A stretch of DNA of 64,000 nucleotides from Bacillaceae bacterium OF18-1A (GTDB taxonomy: Bacteria > Bacillota > Bacilli > Bacillales > Bacillaceae_G): assembly GCA_027694045.1 (NCBI GenBank), contig JAQEWB010000003.1:369736-433735 (forward strand), in the 5' to 3' direction. The position numbers and the translations under genes were made by a program. The notes under the pieces are model-generated. The model was not told where the DNA came from and ran no database searches. It saw nothing but the letters and a program-made list of their open reading frames with translations. This document shows, piece after piece, positions 27,107 through 37,966 of the stretch (within the stretch, counting starts at the first letter, position 1; every line of letters starts with the position of its first letter).

Positions 27107-28280
27107 AATACTTTTGAATGCCTAGTTTTACCGTTGTTGTCGCTCGCTTTGTACCACGATAAAACGTCAACGTCATTTTATCATTAATTTCCTTATCATA
27201 TAAGACCGTGCGGAACCCAATAATATCGCGAATCGGTTTTCCATCTACCGCCACAATAACATCATGTTCTCGCAAACCAGCATCTGCACCTGGTGAAGGA
27301 CTTTTCACATCTAAAATACAAACTCCCTCTGTTACATTGCCTGGTAAGTTTAATGTTTTTGACCAATGATAGCTTGGAATTTCATTTAACGATCTAAGCT
27401 CAATTCCAACGTATGGTCTTCTTACTTTTCCGTATTTCTCAAGTTCATTCATAATCGGAACGGCTCTAGTTACTGGAATAGCTAGACCAATTCCTTCTAC
27501 TTCTTTTGCAGCAATTTTCATTGAGTTAATACCGATTAATTGCCCTGATACATTTACAAGCGCTCCACCACTATTACCTGGATTAATCGCTGCGTCTGTT
27601 TGTAATACTTCCACTTGCCAATCATAATGTCCATCTTGATCCAAATCAACAGGGACAATACGTTCATTAGCTGAAATAATTCCTTGTGTAACTGTTCCAG
27701 AGAATTGTAGTCCTAGCGGGTTACCTATCGCAATGACTGGTTCTCCTCTACGAACAGTATTAGAATCACCAATTTCAATAATTTTCTTCACATGTTTCGC
27801 ATCTATCTCTACTACAGCTAAATCCGTAACTACATCAGTTCCTAATACTTTCCCCGGAACTTTCTTACCATCACTTAAGCTCACTTCAATACGATTTGCT
27901 CCAGTAACAACATGGTTATTTGTTACAATATACGCTTGTCCATTTGTTTTTTTATAAATTACACCAGATCCTGTACCAGCTTCTGAATCTGCTTCTGAAA
28001 AATTATCTCTTTGAATATTAATAATGCCCACAACAGCTTCAGAAGCGCGATCAACAGCATCTACAAAGCTAATCTGTTTAATTCCTTGCGTTTCAGTGAC
28101 ATTACTTCCACTTGCTTCAGCTTGTGGAAGCGTACCTGCCTGATTTGAAAATAAAGGAGCTCCAAATGCAAATAAGGAGGCTCCCACAATTGTTCCCGCT
28201 ATGCTAGAAATAACAACACCTTTATGGTTCTTTTTCCTCGCACGTTTTATACGATATTTTTCTTCATCAATAAAGGACAT
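27105..28280 (-). CDS. htrC: HtrA-family serine protease HtrC (YyxA)
   Basis: 391 aa. One membrane anchor (about 22-42), a trypsin-like domain with triad His123 (NNHVV), Asp153 (DLAVV) and Ser237 (GNSGGALV), then a PDZ domain (SPSPGADAGLREHDVIVAVDGKPI). A membrane-bound quality-control protease of the wal locus; the downstream half of this locus is conserved across Bacillus. Confidence 0.94.
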   Translation of the reverse strand: MSFIDEEKYRIKRARKKNHKGVVISSIAGTIVGASLFAFGAPLFSNQAGTLPQAEASGSNVTETQGIKQISFVDAVDRASEAVVGIINIQRDNFSEADSEAGTGSGVIYKKTNGQAYIVTNNHVVTGANRIEVSLSDGKKVPGKVLGTDVVTDLAVVEIDAKHVKKIIEIGDSNTVRRGEPVIAIGNPLGLQFSGTVTQGIISANERIVPVDLDQDGHYDWQVEVLQTDAAINPGNSGGALVNVSGQLIGINSMKIAAKEVEGIGLAIPVTRAVPIMNELEKYGKVRRPYVGIELRSLNEIPSYHWSKTLNLPGNVTEGVCILDVKSPSPGADAGLREHDVIVAVDGKPIRDIIGFRTVLYDKEINDKMTLTFYRGTKRATTTVKLGIQKY

Positions 28281-28343
28281 ATGTGTTCACCTATCTTCCT
28301 GAAAACAACTATATTCCCCTTTATTGTTTACTAAAATGAAGAA

Positions 28344-29138
28344 TTATACGTATTGAATTTTCGTAGGCATTTTTGGATCTGTATCGTGAATTTCAAAAGA
28401 TTCTCCTACTCCAAATCCTTTTTCTTCTAATACTTGTGATACTGACATACGTGCTAATTCTTTCATGTTATTATCTAGGCTTAAATGTGCTAAGTAGATA
28501 TGTTTTGTCTCGTCCGTAATAACATCGGCCATCGCTAATGCAGCATCCTCATTACAAACGTGGCCAACGTCACTTAAAATGCGCCGTTTAATACTCCATG
28601 GATAACGTCCCATACGAAGCATCTCCACGTCGTGATTACTTTCAAACACGAAAGCATTCGCTCCCTTAATAACACCTTTCATACGGTCACTTACGTATCC
28701 TGTATCTGTAATAAGGGCTAACTTTCTATTATTGTTATGAAAAGCATAAAACATCGGCTCAGCTGCATCATGAGAAACCCCAAATGATTCTACCTCAATA
28801 TCACCAAACGTTTTCACATCTCCAACTGAGAAAATAAATTTTTGTTCAGTTGGAATATTTCCTATTAAATGTTCCATTGCATTCCATGTCTTCTCATTTG
28901 CATAAACAGGTAAATCATATTTACGAGCTAATACACCTAACCCTTTAATATGGTCACTATGCTCGTGTGTCACGAGAATACCTGATACGTCATTTATATT
29001 CAGCTCAGCTTGTTTAAATAAGGCCTCTGTAGCTTTACCACTTAAACCAGCATCAACAAGCAGTTTTTTTTCATCCGTTCCTACATATAGCATATTTCCT
29101 GTACTTCCACTTGCAAGTACACTAAAGTGCAGACTCAT
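28344..29138 (-). CDS. walJ: Metallo-beta-lactamase-fold hydrolase WalJ (YycJ)
   Basis: 264 aa. MBL metal motif [12 protein letters not shown] (HxHxDH), plus SHDAAEPM and later Asp/His ligands. Related to 5'-3' nucleases of the family; last gene of the wal operon and linked in B. subtilis to coordinating cell division with replication and to repair. Its start overlaps walI by 17 nt. Confidence 0.94.
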   Translation of the reverse strand: MSLHFSVLASGSTGNMLYVGTDEKKLLVDAGLSGKATEALFKQAELNINDVSGILVTHEHSDHIKGLGVLARKYDLPVYANEKTWNAMEHLIGNIPTEQKFIFSVGDVKTFGDIEVESFGVSHDAAEPMFYAFHNNNRKLALITDTGYVSDRMKGVIKGANAFVFESNHDVEMLRMGRYPWSIKRRILSDVGHVCNEDAALAMADVITDETKHIYLAHLSLDNNMKELARMSVSQVLEEKGFGVGESFEIHDTDPKMPTKIQYV

Positions 29139-29958
29139 TCCTTCTCACTCCATTATGTTCTTCCGATACTTGAGTTTCCCCTAATTCCATAACTTGCCCT
29201 TCAATTGCATTCACAAAAAAGTCTTTTTTTTGTTCTGTCTTTAAGTTCCATGTTGGGGCAAGCACTTGTATATTAGAAGAAGATTCAGCTAGAGTCGCAT
29301 ATCCAATCTGCGCCTCTTTCACGTGCGTATTTTCTGCAATTTTATTTTTTACATATATATTTTCTAAAGCCGTTTGAGCAGTAATAATTTCTTGTTCTTT
29401 CGTTTTTTCACTTTCGCCCATTTCCTTCAAGTCCGTTAACATTGTTTGAGTATACGAAACAAGCTCATTTTTTTCATTTAAATCCACAACAATCATTGCA
29501 TGATTGTTGTAAAAAATCGGCTTATCTTTATACTTTTGAAAGAAATAAATTTTTGAATCTTTTATTGCCCCAAACTCGTACTTTTGTCCATCAAACACAT
29601 AGTTTTTTAAGAAATCATTATACTTATCCTTTGATAATGATTTTGTATTTAAAAATGGCTCTTTTAACTTACTTTCTATCTTGTATCCTTCTTGCAAATG
29701 AGCTGTTTGGTTTTTTAAAGATTGCACATCTTCTTCTTTAAATTCTTTATTTTTCGCCATAATAAACGACTCTTTTTTCGGTTCTTTCGGAAAATTACCT
29801 ATAGTAATTTTTGACTCTTTTAATTGTTGATCAATCTTTGTTTCCGTCACAAGTTCCAATTGATTACTATCTTGCTTTTGAATGAACTGGAAGATAAGAA
29901 AGAGGTCTAAAACAAAAAAGGTCACAATAAATATTGTTTTAATTCGATCCCAATCCAT
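29122..29958 (-). CDS. walI: WalI (YycI), membrane regulator of WalK
   Basis: 278 aa. Single N-terminal helix ([20 protein letters not shown]) and an extracellular YycI domain with a PepSY-like tail ([23 protein letters not shown]). With WalH it holds WalK kinase down at the membrane. Starts inside the end of walH. Confidence 0.94.
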   Translation of the reverse strand: MDWDRIKTIFIVTFFVLDLFLIFQFIQKQDSNQLELVTETKIDQQLKESKITIGNFPKEPKKESFIMAKNKEFKEEDVQSLKNQTAHLQEGYKIESKLKEPFLNTKSLSKDKYNDFLKNYVFDGQKYEFGAIKDSKIYFFQKYKDKPIFYNNHAMIVVDLNEKNELVSYTQTMLTDLKEMGESEKTKEQEIITAQTALENIYVKNKIAENTHVKEAQIGYATLAESSSNIQVLAPTWNLKTEQKKDFFVNAIEGQVMELGETQVSEEHNGVRRNESAL

Positions 29959-31279
29959 TTAGTCCCCCCTCACTCCACTCATATACGATTTGCTTGCCTT
30001 CTTTATCATATTTTACATACCAGATTGGCTGTAATATAACGATTTTCCCTTCATTCATAGAAGGTTCCACTAACATTTTGTAACCAATACCAACGTCCTG
30101 AATTAAATTCTTGTCAATTTCCGGATTATTCTCTAACGATGTCATCACTGTATGACCTGATGCAAGAGAGTAGTCTGGGGATTGTTTAGGTAAAGGGATA
30201 TTGAGATTAAAAAGAGGTCTTTCATACTGCATGATTTCACCTGCACCCCACGCTTGCTTTAATTCAGCCATTCCCTCTGCATTAAATACAGGTAAATCAC
30301 CTTCATATAAACGGAATGAAGTTTTCCCCTTATTAATATAATCCAAACGATAAGAATTTAAAGTGCCACTATGCCCACTTACAAAATCAAAACTCTTTTT
30401 AAGCAGTGCAGTATTATCCGTAGTTTTATCACTATATACAGCTGAGTTTTTATATTTTAACATTGCGTTCGACTTATCAATTTCCATAGATCGAATGCCA
30501 TCTGTAAATATTTCTTTTGTTTTCTCAGTAATAGGACTTAAATAACGTGGATCACTGAATAAGGTATTTTTAAATGTATCTGCCTCTATATTAGATGCAA
30601 TGTACTCTACTTTACTTAATTCTGTAATTTCATCTGGCAAGAAAAGTTTTTTCGTGTCATTTATTTGATACTCAAAGTATGGTTTTGCTAATGTAATGAG
30701 TTGATTTTGCGCGTTTACAATATCTTTTACGTAAGCGCCACCCAATGTAGCTTGATATATTTTCCGAAAATTATTTTCATAGGAAATAAAATTGACTTTA
30801 ATTTCTTGGTCCTTACTTCGAGAAGGATCAATGACAATACGATTAAAACTTCTATTTGATTCAATATTTTTATCTTTAATATTGAACATATCTTTAATCG
30901 TCTCAAGTGGTATATTTGTAGGAAAAACAAATTCAATTTTCTCATCCCCATGTACATAAGAAAGAAAATCTCCTTTAGAAACTGTCCCTGTAATTTCCCG
31001 AAACTCATGTAACTCTCCATTTTCAAGAAGTTTATAAATTAAGTCGATATTATTTGCATTTTCACTTACATAATGTTTTTTTTCTTTATGAACGATAATA
31101 GAGGATGGGCGTACAACCTCTGAAATTTTTATCGGATTTATCTCTTCATTTCCTTGAGCAAATTTTGTGTTTTGCATAGAAGTAGAATCAGGAACATATG
31201 TCCATAAATTAAAAGTTAGAAATAGACTAATGACAACTAAATTAATTAGAACTATCGTTTTAAAGTTTTCCATACTCAT
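29939..31279 (-). CDS. walH: WalH (YycH), membrane regulator of WalK
   Basis: 446 aa. Single N-terminal helix (FKTIVLINLVVISLFLTFNLW) followed by the extracellular YycH fold. I chose ATG 31279, giving the ATGA overlap with the walK stop and GAGG 10 nt upstream; a TTG two codons earlier and an ATG two codons later are alternatives. Forms the WalH-WalI complex that tunes WalK. Confidence 0.93.
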   Translation of the reverse strand: MSMENFKTIVLINLVVISLFLTFNLWTYVPDSTSMQNTKFAQGNEEINPIKISEVVRPSSIIVHKEKKHYVSENANNIDLIYKLLENGELHEFREITGTVSKGDFLSYVHGDEKIEFVFPTNIPLETIKDMFNIKDKNIESNRSFNRIVIDPSRSKDQEIKVNFISYENNFRKIYQATLGGAYVKDIVNAQNQLITLAKPYFEYQINDTKKLFLPDEITELSKVEYIASNIEADTFKNTLFSDPRYLSPITEKTKEIFTDGIRSMEIDKSNAMLKYKNSAVYSDKTTDNTALLKKSFDFVSGHSGTLNSYRLDYINKGKTSFRLYEGDLPVFNAEGMAELKQAWGAGEIMQYERPLFNLNIPLPKQSPDYSLASGHTVMTSLENNPEIDKNLIQDVGIGYKMLVEPSMNEGKIVILQPIWYVKYDKEGKQIVYEWSEGGLNGLGSN

Positions 31280-33117
31280 TCCCAATCGTCCTCTTCATCT
31301 GGTTCCATTGGTAGTGTGAAATAAATAGTTGTCCCTTTTCCTTCCTCACTCTTCGCCCAAATAGAACCACCATGTGCCTCAATCATTTCTTTTGCAATTG
31401 CTAACCCAAGACCTGTACCGCCCATTTGTCTTGAACGGGCTTTATCCACACGATAAAAACGTTCGAAAATTTTATCGACGTTTTCTTTCGGGATTCCCAT
31501 ACCTTGGTCACTTACGCTAATCTCTAATAAATCTTCGCGATCGCGTAAACGATATGTTACTGTTCCACCTTCTGGTGAATACTTTAGAGCATTAGAAATA
31601 ATGTTGTATAAAACTTGAGTAATTTTGTCTGTATCCATATCAATAAATCGAGATTTCTTAGAGAAAGATCGTTTGAAACTTACATTTTGCTCTTTAGACA
31701 TTTCAAAGCGATCGATAATGTTATTAAAGAAGTCCGTAAAATCGACCCATTCTTTCATTAAACGATGCTCTGTACTATCAAGTTTAGAAAGTTGCAATAA
31801 TGCATTTACAAGTCTGATCATTCTTTCTGTTTCTTCTTGCGTAACTGTTAAAAATTGCGGTGCAATATTTGGATCTTGCCATGCACCGTCTGTAAGAGCT
31901 TCTAAGTAACTACGCATCGTTGTTAATGGCGTTCTCAATTCATGAGATACATTTGCCACAAACTCACGACGTTCGCGTTCTATGCGCTCCTGCTCGGTTA
32001 CATCGTATAATACAGCGATTAAACCATTTGCCTTTCCTGTTTCTTTTTGAATAACAGAGAAACTAGCACGTAAAATATATGGTTCATTTCTTGTACTAAA
32101 ATCTAATAACACAGAATCAGGTTCTTCATATAAATGATCAAGTGTAAATTCTTCCTGTATCCCTAGTACTTCTAAAACAGATTGATCAAGCGCTGTTTCA
32201 CGCGAAACGTTTAACATTTTTTCCGCAGGATCATTTAATAGGATAATATCGCCTTTTCGATCAGTAGCAATTACTCCATCTGTCATATGAGATAAAACGG
32301 ATGATAACTTACGTCTTTCGCTTTCTGTTGAAGAACGAGCTTGTTGTAATTTTTTAGATAAATTATTAAAAGATAACGCTAATTGTCCAATCTCATCATG
32401 GCTGTGCACTTTTACTTTTCTCGAGTAATTACCTTTTGCCATTTCAATTGCCTGTCTTCGCATATCTGAAATTGGTCTTGTAATGGTTTGAGCCAATAAA
32501 ATTCCAAGTACAGCCGTCACTAATAAAGCAATTACTGTCCCTGTAGCAAAAATTTGATTTATGTCCTTCATTTGCTTATATACATCTTCCATAGATGCAA
32601 CAATACGAATGACACCTAGTACCTCCCCGGGTTTATCGCCCTGAATAGGGGTAAGCATAACTTGAACGCGATGGCCAGTACTTCCATCTTTCTCAATTTT
32701 TGATTCTGGCTTATTTTGTACAATTACACGCTGAACAGCTATATCTGTAGATGTTCTTCCTACTTTATTTTGCTTAGATCCATCTGAAATCGCCATTAAT
32801 TTTCTATTACGATCAAATACATTCACTTCTTGAATATCTTTCTTACGATCTGATGCAAACTTTTGAATTGAAGTTTTTATAGCATCATCTAACGATATTG
32901 GATCTTCCTTTGTACGACTTTTTGTAAATTCTTGTTTCAAATTATAAGATAGTAAATTTGTTTGTTGTGTTAAAGAATCCTTAAAGCCTTGTACAAGACT
33001 TTTTTCTAATTCCCGTACGAAGTATACTCCAATAACTTGCATCGCTATTAATATTAATAGCATGTAGATAAGCACAAATTTTAAATGAATAGATTGAAAA
33101 AAACCAACTTTCTTCAT
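31276..33117 (-). CDS. walK: Sensor histidine kinase WalK (YycG)
   Basis: 613 aa. Two membrane helices (about 13-33 and 191-211) flank an extracellular PAS-like domain; then HAMP (210-262), intracellular PAS (265-375), dimerisation domain with His392 in NVSHELRTPLTT, and HATPase (NIISNALKYS, DQGMGIPKENVDKIFERFYR, GTGLGLAI). Essential kinase that senses peptidoglycan state and controls autolysins. 3 nt downstream of walR. A parS-like 16-mer with two mismatches lies inside at 32194-32209. Confidence 0.97.
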   Translation of the reverse strand: MKKVGFFQSIHLKFVLIYMLLILIAMQVIGVYFVRELEKSLVQGFKDSLTQQTNLLSYNLKQEFTKSRTKEDPISLDDAIKTSIQKFASDRKKDIQEVNVFDRNRKLMAISDGSKQNKVGRTSTDIAVQRVIVQNKPESKIEKDGSTGHRVQVMLTPIQGDKPGEVLGVIRIVASMEDVYKQMKDINQIFATGTVIALLVTAVLGILLAQTITRPISDMRRQAIEMAKGNYSRKVKVHSHDEIGQLALSFNNLSKKLQQARSSTESERRKLSSVLSHMTDGVIATDRKGDIILLNDPAEKMLNVSRETALDQSVLEVLGIQEEFTLDHLYEEPDSVLLDFSTRNEPYILRASFSVIQKETGKANGLIAVLYDVTEQERIERERREFVANVSHELRTPLTTMRSYLEALTDGAWQDPNIAPQFLTVTQEETERMIRLVNALLQLSKLDSTEHRLMKEWVDFTDFFNNIIDRFEMSKEQNVSFKRSFSKKSRFIDMDTDKITQVLYNIISNALKYSPEGGTVTYRLRDREDLLEISVSDQGMGIPKENVDKIFERFYRVDKARSRQMGGTGLGLAIAKEMIEAHGGSIWAKSEEGKGTTIYFTLPMEPDEEDDWE

Positions 33118-33120
33118 ATA

Positions 33121-33828
33121 CTACTCCTGCTCTGGGTCACGCAAGTAATACCCTACTCCACGTCTAGTTACAATTAGAGTAGGATGACTTGGATTATCTT
33201 CAATTTTTTCACGTAAACGACGTACCGTTACGTCTACTGTACGAACATCTCCAAAATAGTCATAACCCCAAACTGTCTGTAATAAATGCTCACGTGTCAT
33301 AACTTGTCCTAAATGTTTTGCTAAATAATGTAGTAATTCAAATTCACGATGTGTAAGTTCAATATTTTCCTCACGCTTCGTTACACTATAGGCGTTTGGA
33401 TTAATAACAATCGGTCCAATAACCATTTCAGTATTTTCTTCTTTTTCTGCAGCACCGCCTTGTTGATGGCGACGTAAATTCGCCTTCACGCGAGCCAGTA
33501 ATTCCCTTGTACTAAATGGCTTTGTCACATAATCATCTGCCCCAAGCTCAAGCCCTAACACTTTATCAATTTCAGAGTCCTTTGCTGTAAGCATAATAAT
33601 CGGCATTTCTGAGCTTTTACGTATTTCACGGCAAACCTCTAAACCATCTTTACCTGGCAACATAATATCTAATAAAACCATATCCGGCTGTTCTTCATTG
33701 GCCTTCTCAATTGCTTCGTCCCCGTCGTGCGCCATTACAATTTCAAAACCTTCTTTTTCTAGATTGAATTTCAAAATATCCGCAATCGGCTTTTCGTCAT
33801 CCACTACTAAAATTTTCTTTCCCATCAT
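33121..33828 (-). CDS. walR: Response regulator WalR (YycF)
   Basis: 235 aa, OmpR/PhoB type. Receiver with LVVDDE, phospho-acceptor Asp54 ([12 protein letters not shown]) and LTAKDS; C-terminal winged helix ([35 protein letters not shown]). Essential master regulator of cell-wall turnover. AGGAGG precedes two adjacent ATGs; the first has 9-nt spacing. First gene of walRKHIJ. Confidence 0.97.
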   Translation of the reverse strand: MMGKKILVVDDEKPIADILKFNLEKEGFEIVMAHDGDEAIEKANEEQPDMVLLDIMLPGKDGLEVCREIRKSSEMPIIMLTAKDSEIDKVLGLELGADDYVTKPFSTRELLARVKANLRRHQQGGAAEKEENTEMVIGPIVINPNAYSVTKREENIELTHREFELLHYLAKHLGQVMTREHLLQTVWGYDYFGDVRTVDVTVRRLREKIEDNPSHPTLIVTRRGVGYYLRDPEQE

Positions 33829-33989
33829 CGTCTATTTCCTCCTTATAAAAATATGGTCAATAATCCCTAAACATATTGATGTTTTACATAGTATGTCCCT
33901 ATATGACTGCACCCTTTGTTTAAGTATGTTCTCCTCTATTCTCACAGACTCATGTATGATCCACTTTTACCCGGAATCCTATACGATCT

Positions 33990-34021
33990 ATAGAAAAACC
34001 TCTAGCTTCAACTGCTAGAGG
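33990..34021 (-). terminator. Terminator upstream of walR (ends tRNA/purA-side transcription)
   Basis: CCTCTAGC/GCTAGAGG with 7-nt loop, followed on the minus strand by TTTTTCTA. Confidence 0.8.
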
Positions 34022-34077
34022 CTCCTCATTCTATTTTAAAATAACTACTCAATTTTGTAAAACTACACAAATAAAAA

Positions 34078-34105
34078 GGATATTAAGTGGGCCCACTTAA
34101 TATCC
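34078..34105 (-). terminator. Terminator of tRNA cluster: perfect 28-nt palindrome
   Basis: GGATATTAAGTGGG followed directly by its reverse complement, with TTTTTAT next on the minus strand. Just 6 nt from the tRNA-Phe 3' end. Confidence 0.85.
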
Positions 34106-34111
34106 TGAGAG

Positions 34112-34184
<73 letters not shown>

Positions 34185-34225
34185 AAAACTATATATAAAA
34201 CCACTAATGGTGGTATAAACAAAAG

Positions 34226-34301
34226 TGGCGGTCCCGACCGGGGTCGAACCGGCGATCTCCTGCGTGACAGGCAGGCATGTTAACCACTACACCACGGGAC
34301 C
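34226..34301 (-). tRNA. tRNA-Asp(GTC)
   Basis: Acceptor GGTCCCG/CGGGACC, anticodon GTC in loop CTGTCAC, T-arm GGTTCGACCCC. 76 nt with encoded CCA. Confidence 0.96.
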
Positions 34302-34323
34302 AAAAATGAACATAAAAAAAACA

Positions 34324-34395
34324 TGACCCGTACGGGATTCGAACCCGTGTTACCGCCGTGAAAGGGCGGTGTCTTAACCACTTGACCAACGGGCC
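34324..34395 (-). tRNA. tRNA-Glu(TTC)
   Basis: Acceptor GGCCCGT/ACGGGTC with one G-U pair, anticodon TTC in loop CTTTCAC, T-arm GGTTCGAATCC. 72 nt, CCA not encoded. Confidence 0.96.
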
Positions 34396-34408
34396 ACGAA
34401 AAATAAAA

Positions 34409-34484
34409 TGGTGAGCCATGAAGGACTCGAACCTTCGACCCTCTGATTAAAAGTCAGATGCTCTACCAACTGAGCTAATGGCTC
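34409..34484 (-). tRNA. tRNA-Lys(TTT)
   Basis: Acceptor GAGCCAT/ATGGCTC, anticodon TTT in loop CTTTTAA, T-arm GGTTCGAGTCC. 76 nt with encoded CCA. First tRNA of the Lys-Glu-Asp-Phe cluster. Confidence 0.96.
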
Positions 34485-34580
34485 ATACTCACCAACGTCA
34501 TATTTTCGTGACGACAAGATGTATCATAACATGTATTCTAGATTTATTGCAATACTTTTTTTCATTTTTTTATAAAAGAT

Positions 34581-34614
34581 AAGAAAAAACTCATGCGGAC
34601 ATGAGTTTTTTCTT
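34581..34614 (-). terminator. Terminator of purA
   Basis: AAGAAAAAACTCATG/CATGAGTTTTTTCTT, 4-nt loop, T-tract on the minus strand. Confidence 0.92.
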
Positions 34615-34625
34615 AAAAATATCAA

Positions 34626-36038
<1,413 letters not shown>

Positions 36039-36078
36039 TTATATTTTCATCTTATGAAAGCCCTATCTTTAATCTAAA

Positions 36079-36121
36079 AAAAAAGAAACACATCTTATTA
36101 TAAGAAATGTGTTTCTTTTTT
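36079..36121 (-). terminator. Terminator of dnaB
   Basis: AAAAAAGAAACACAT/ATGTGTTTCTTTTTT stem with inner CTTA/TAAG; T-tract on minus strand. Confidence 0.9.
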
Positions 36122-36130
36122 ATACTAGCT

Positions 36131-37492
36131 TTATGCAGGTGGCGCATGTCCATCATCAAAGCGGCGTTCTAAGTTAACGAACTTATTGAATTCTTTAACG
36201 AAAGCAAGCTCAACTGAACCTACTGGACCATTACGTTGCTTTGCAATAATGATTTCAATTGTATTTTTATTTTCTGTTTCGCGATCATAGTAATCTTCAC
36301 GATATAAGAAAGCTACAATATCAGCATCCTGCTCAATACTTCCAGATTCACGAATATCTGACATCATTGGGCGTTTATCTTGACGAGATTCTACACCACG
36401 AGATAACTGTGATAAGGCAATAACCGGTACTTGCAATTCACGCGCAATTCCTTTTAATGTACGAGAAATCTCAGATACTTCCTGCTGACGGTTTTCTCCT
36501 GACTTCCCACTTCCTTGAATAAGCTGTAAGTAGTCAATCAAGATCATACCCAGACCTTGTTCCTGTTTTAATCTACGACATTTCGCTCGAATCTCATTTA
36601 CCTTAATCCCTGGTGTATCATCAATATATATACCAGCATTTGAGAGACTACCCATTGCCATTGTTAATTTTGCCCAATCATCAGAGGTTAATGAACCGGT
36701 ACGAAGCCTTTGTGCATCAATATTTCCTTCTGCACAAAGCATACGCATAACAAGCTGATCAGCACCCATCTCCAAACTAAAAATCGCTACGTTTTCATCT
36801 GTCTTCGTTGCTACGTTTTGTGCAATATTTAATGAAAATGCCGTCTTACCTACTGATGGACGTGCTGCTACGATAATTAAATCGTTTCGTTGGAAACCTG
36901 CTGTCATCTTGTCTAATTCAGTAAATCCAGTTGGTATCCCGGTAACTTCACCCTTTTGATTGTGCAAAAGTTCAATTTTGTCATACGCATCTACGAGAAC
37001 ATCTTTAATATTTTGGAATGCTTTTGCATTTGTTTGATGGGATACTTCTAATATTTTTTTCTCAGCTTCATTTAAAAGACCATCCACATCGTCTTCTCTC
37101 TCGTATCCGTCGGATACGATATGAGTCGCCGTACGAATTAAACGACGTAAAAGCGCCTTTTCAGCGATGATACGTGCGTAATACTCTACGTTAGCAGCAG
37201 TCGGAACAACTTCTGCTAATTCTGCTAAGTAAGAAACCCCACCAACCTCTTCTAGTAATCCTTGATCAGCCATTGCTGATGTCATCATTACTAAGTCAAT
37301 TGGTTCTCCCTTATCAGACAGCCCAAGCATAACTTCAAAAATCTTTTGATGTTTCGTTCGATAAAATGAGTCAGGTACCAATAACTCTGATGCTGACGTT
37401 AACGCATCCTGATCAATTAATATAGCACCTAAGACTGCCTGCTCAGCTTCTATATTATGCGGAGGGGTACGATCAGCCATTACATCACTCAT
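36131..37492 (-). CDS. dnaB: Replicative DNA helicase DnaB (B. subtilis DnaC)
   Basis: 453 aa. N-terminal primase-binding domain (HNIEAEQAVLGAIL), RecA-like core with Walker A AARPSVGKTAFSLN, Walker B LGMILIDYLQLI and the DREXXX-type H4 segment (SDIRESGSIEQDADIVAFLYR). Unwinds DNA at forks. Start ATG 37492 with AGGAGG 7 nt upstream; the TTG two codons earlier is too close. Operon with rplI and gdpP. Confidence 0.97.
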   Translation of the reverse strand: MSDVMADRTPPHNIEAEQAVLGAILIDQDALTSASELLVPDSFYRTKHQKIFEVMLGLSDKGEPIDLVMMTSAMADQGLLEEVGGVSYLAELAEVVPTAANVEYYARIIAEKALLRRLIRTATHIVSDGYEREDDVDGLLNEAEKKILEVSHQTNAKAFQNIKDVLVDAYDKIELLHNQKGEVTGIPTGFTELDKMTAGFQRNDLIIVAARPSVGKTAFSLNIAQNVATKTDENVAIFSLEMGADQLVMRMLCAEGNIDAQRLRTGSLTSDDWAKLTMAMGSLSNAGIYIDDTPGIKVNEIRAKCRRLKQEQGLGMILIDYLQLIQGSGKSGENRQQEVSEISRTLKGIARELQVPVIALSQLSRGVESRQDKRPMMSDIRESGSIEQDADIVAFLYREDYYDRETENKNTIEIIIAKQRNGPVGSVELAFVKEFNKFVNLERRFDDGHAPPA

Positions 37493-37519
37493 ACGCAATC
37501 CTCCTTGCTTAACTTATTA

Positions 37520-37966
37520 TTATTGTTCACTAACATGAACTTTTACTGTTGCTGTTACTTGCGGGTGCAATTTCACGGTAACATTTGTATAGCCTAATGC
37601 ACGAATTGCATCATCCATTTCAAATTTGCGTTTATCAAGTTTAATTTTGTGTGATTTTTGCATCGCATCTACGATTTGCTTACTTGTGATAGAACCGAAT
37701 AAACGGCCACCTTCTCCAGATTTCGCCTTTAATTCTACAGTTAATTTCTCTAATGTTCCTTTTAATTCTTTTGCATTCTCAAGCTCTGCTGCTGCATCTT
37801 TTTCTTCTTTACGCTTTTGAGCTTCTAAAGTTTTCATACTGCTGTTTGTCGCTTCAGCAGCTAAACCTTGCTTTAGTAAGAAGTTATTTGCATAACCATC
37901 TGGTACGTTTTTTACTTCTCCTTTTTTCCCTTTACCTTTTACGTCTTTTAGAAAAATTACTTTCAT
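37520..37966 (-). CDS. rplI: 50S ribosomal protein L9
   Basis: 148 aa. N-terminal [36 protein letters not shown] is the L9 signature, followed by the long connecting helix and C-terminal RNA-binding domain. The start overlaps the gdpP stop by 4 nt. Confidence 0.97.
   Translation of the reverse strand: MKVIFLKDVKGKGKKGEVKNVPDGYANNFLLKQGLAAEATNSSMKTLEAQKRKEEKDAAAELENAKELKGTLEKLTVELKAKSGEGGRLFGSITSKQIVDAMQKSHKIKLDKRKFEMDDAIRALGYTNVTVKLHPQVTATVKVHVSEQ

Noticed and set aside
31442..31450. Single DnaA 9-mer in walK (others at 5747, 47530 and 49968)
   Set aside because: Isolated 9-mers occur by chance in AT-rich DNA; only clusters were reported as findings.
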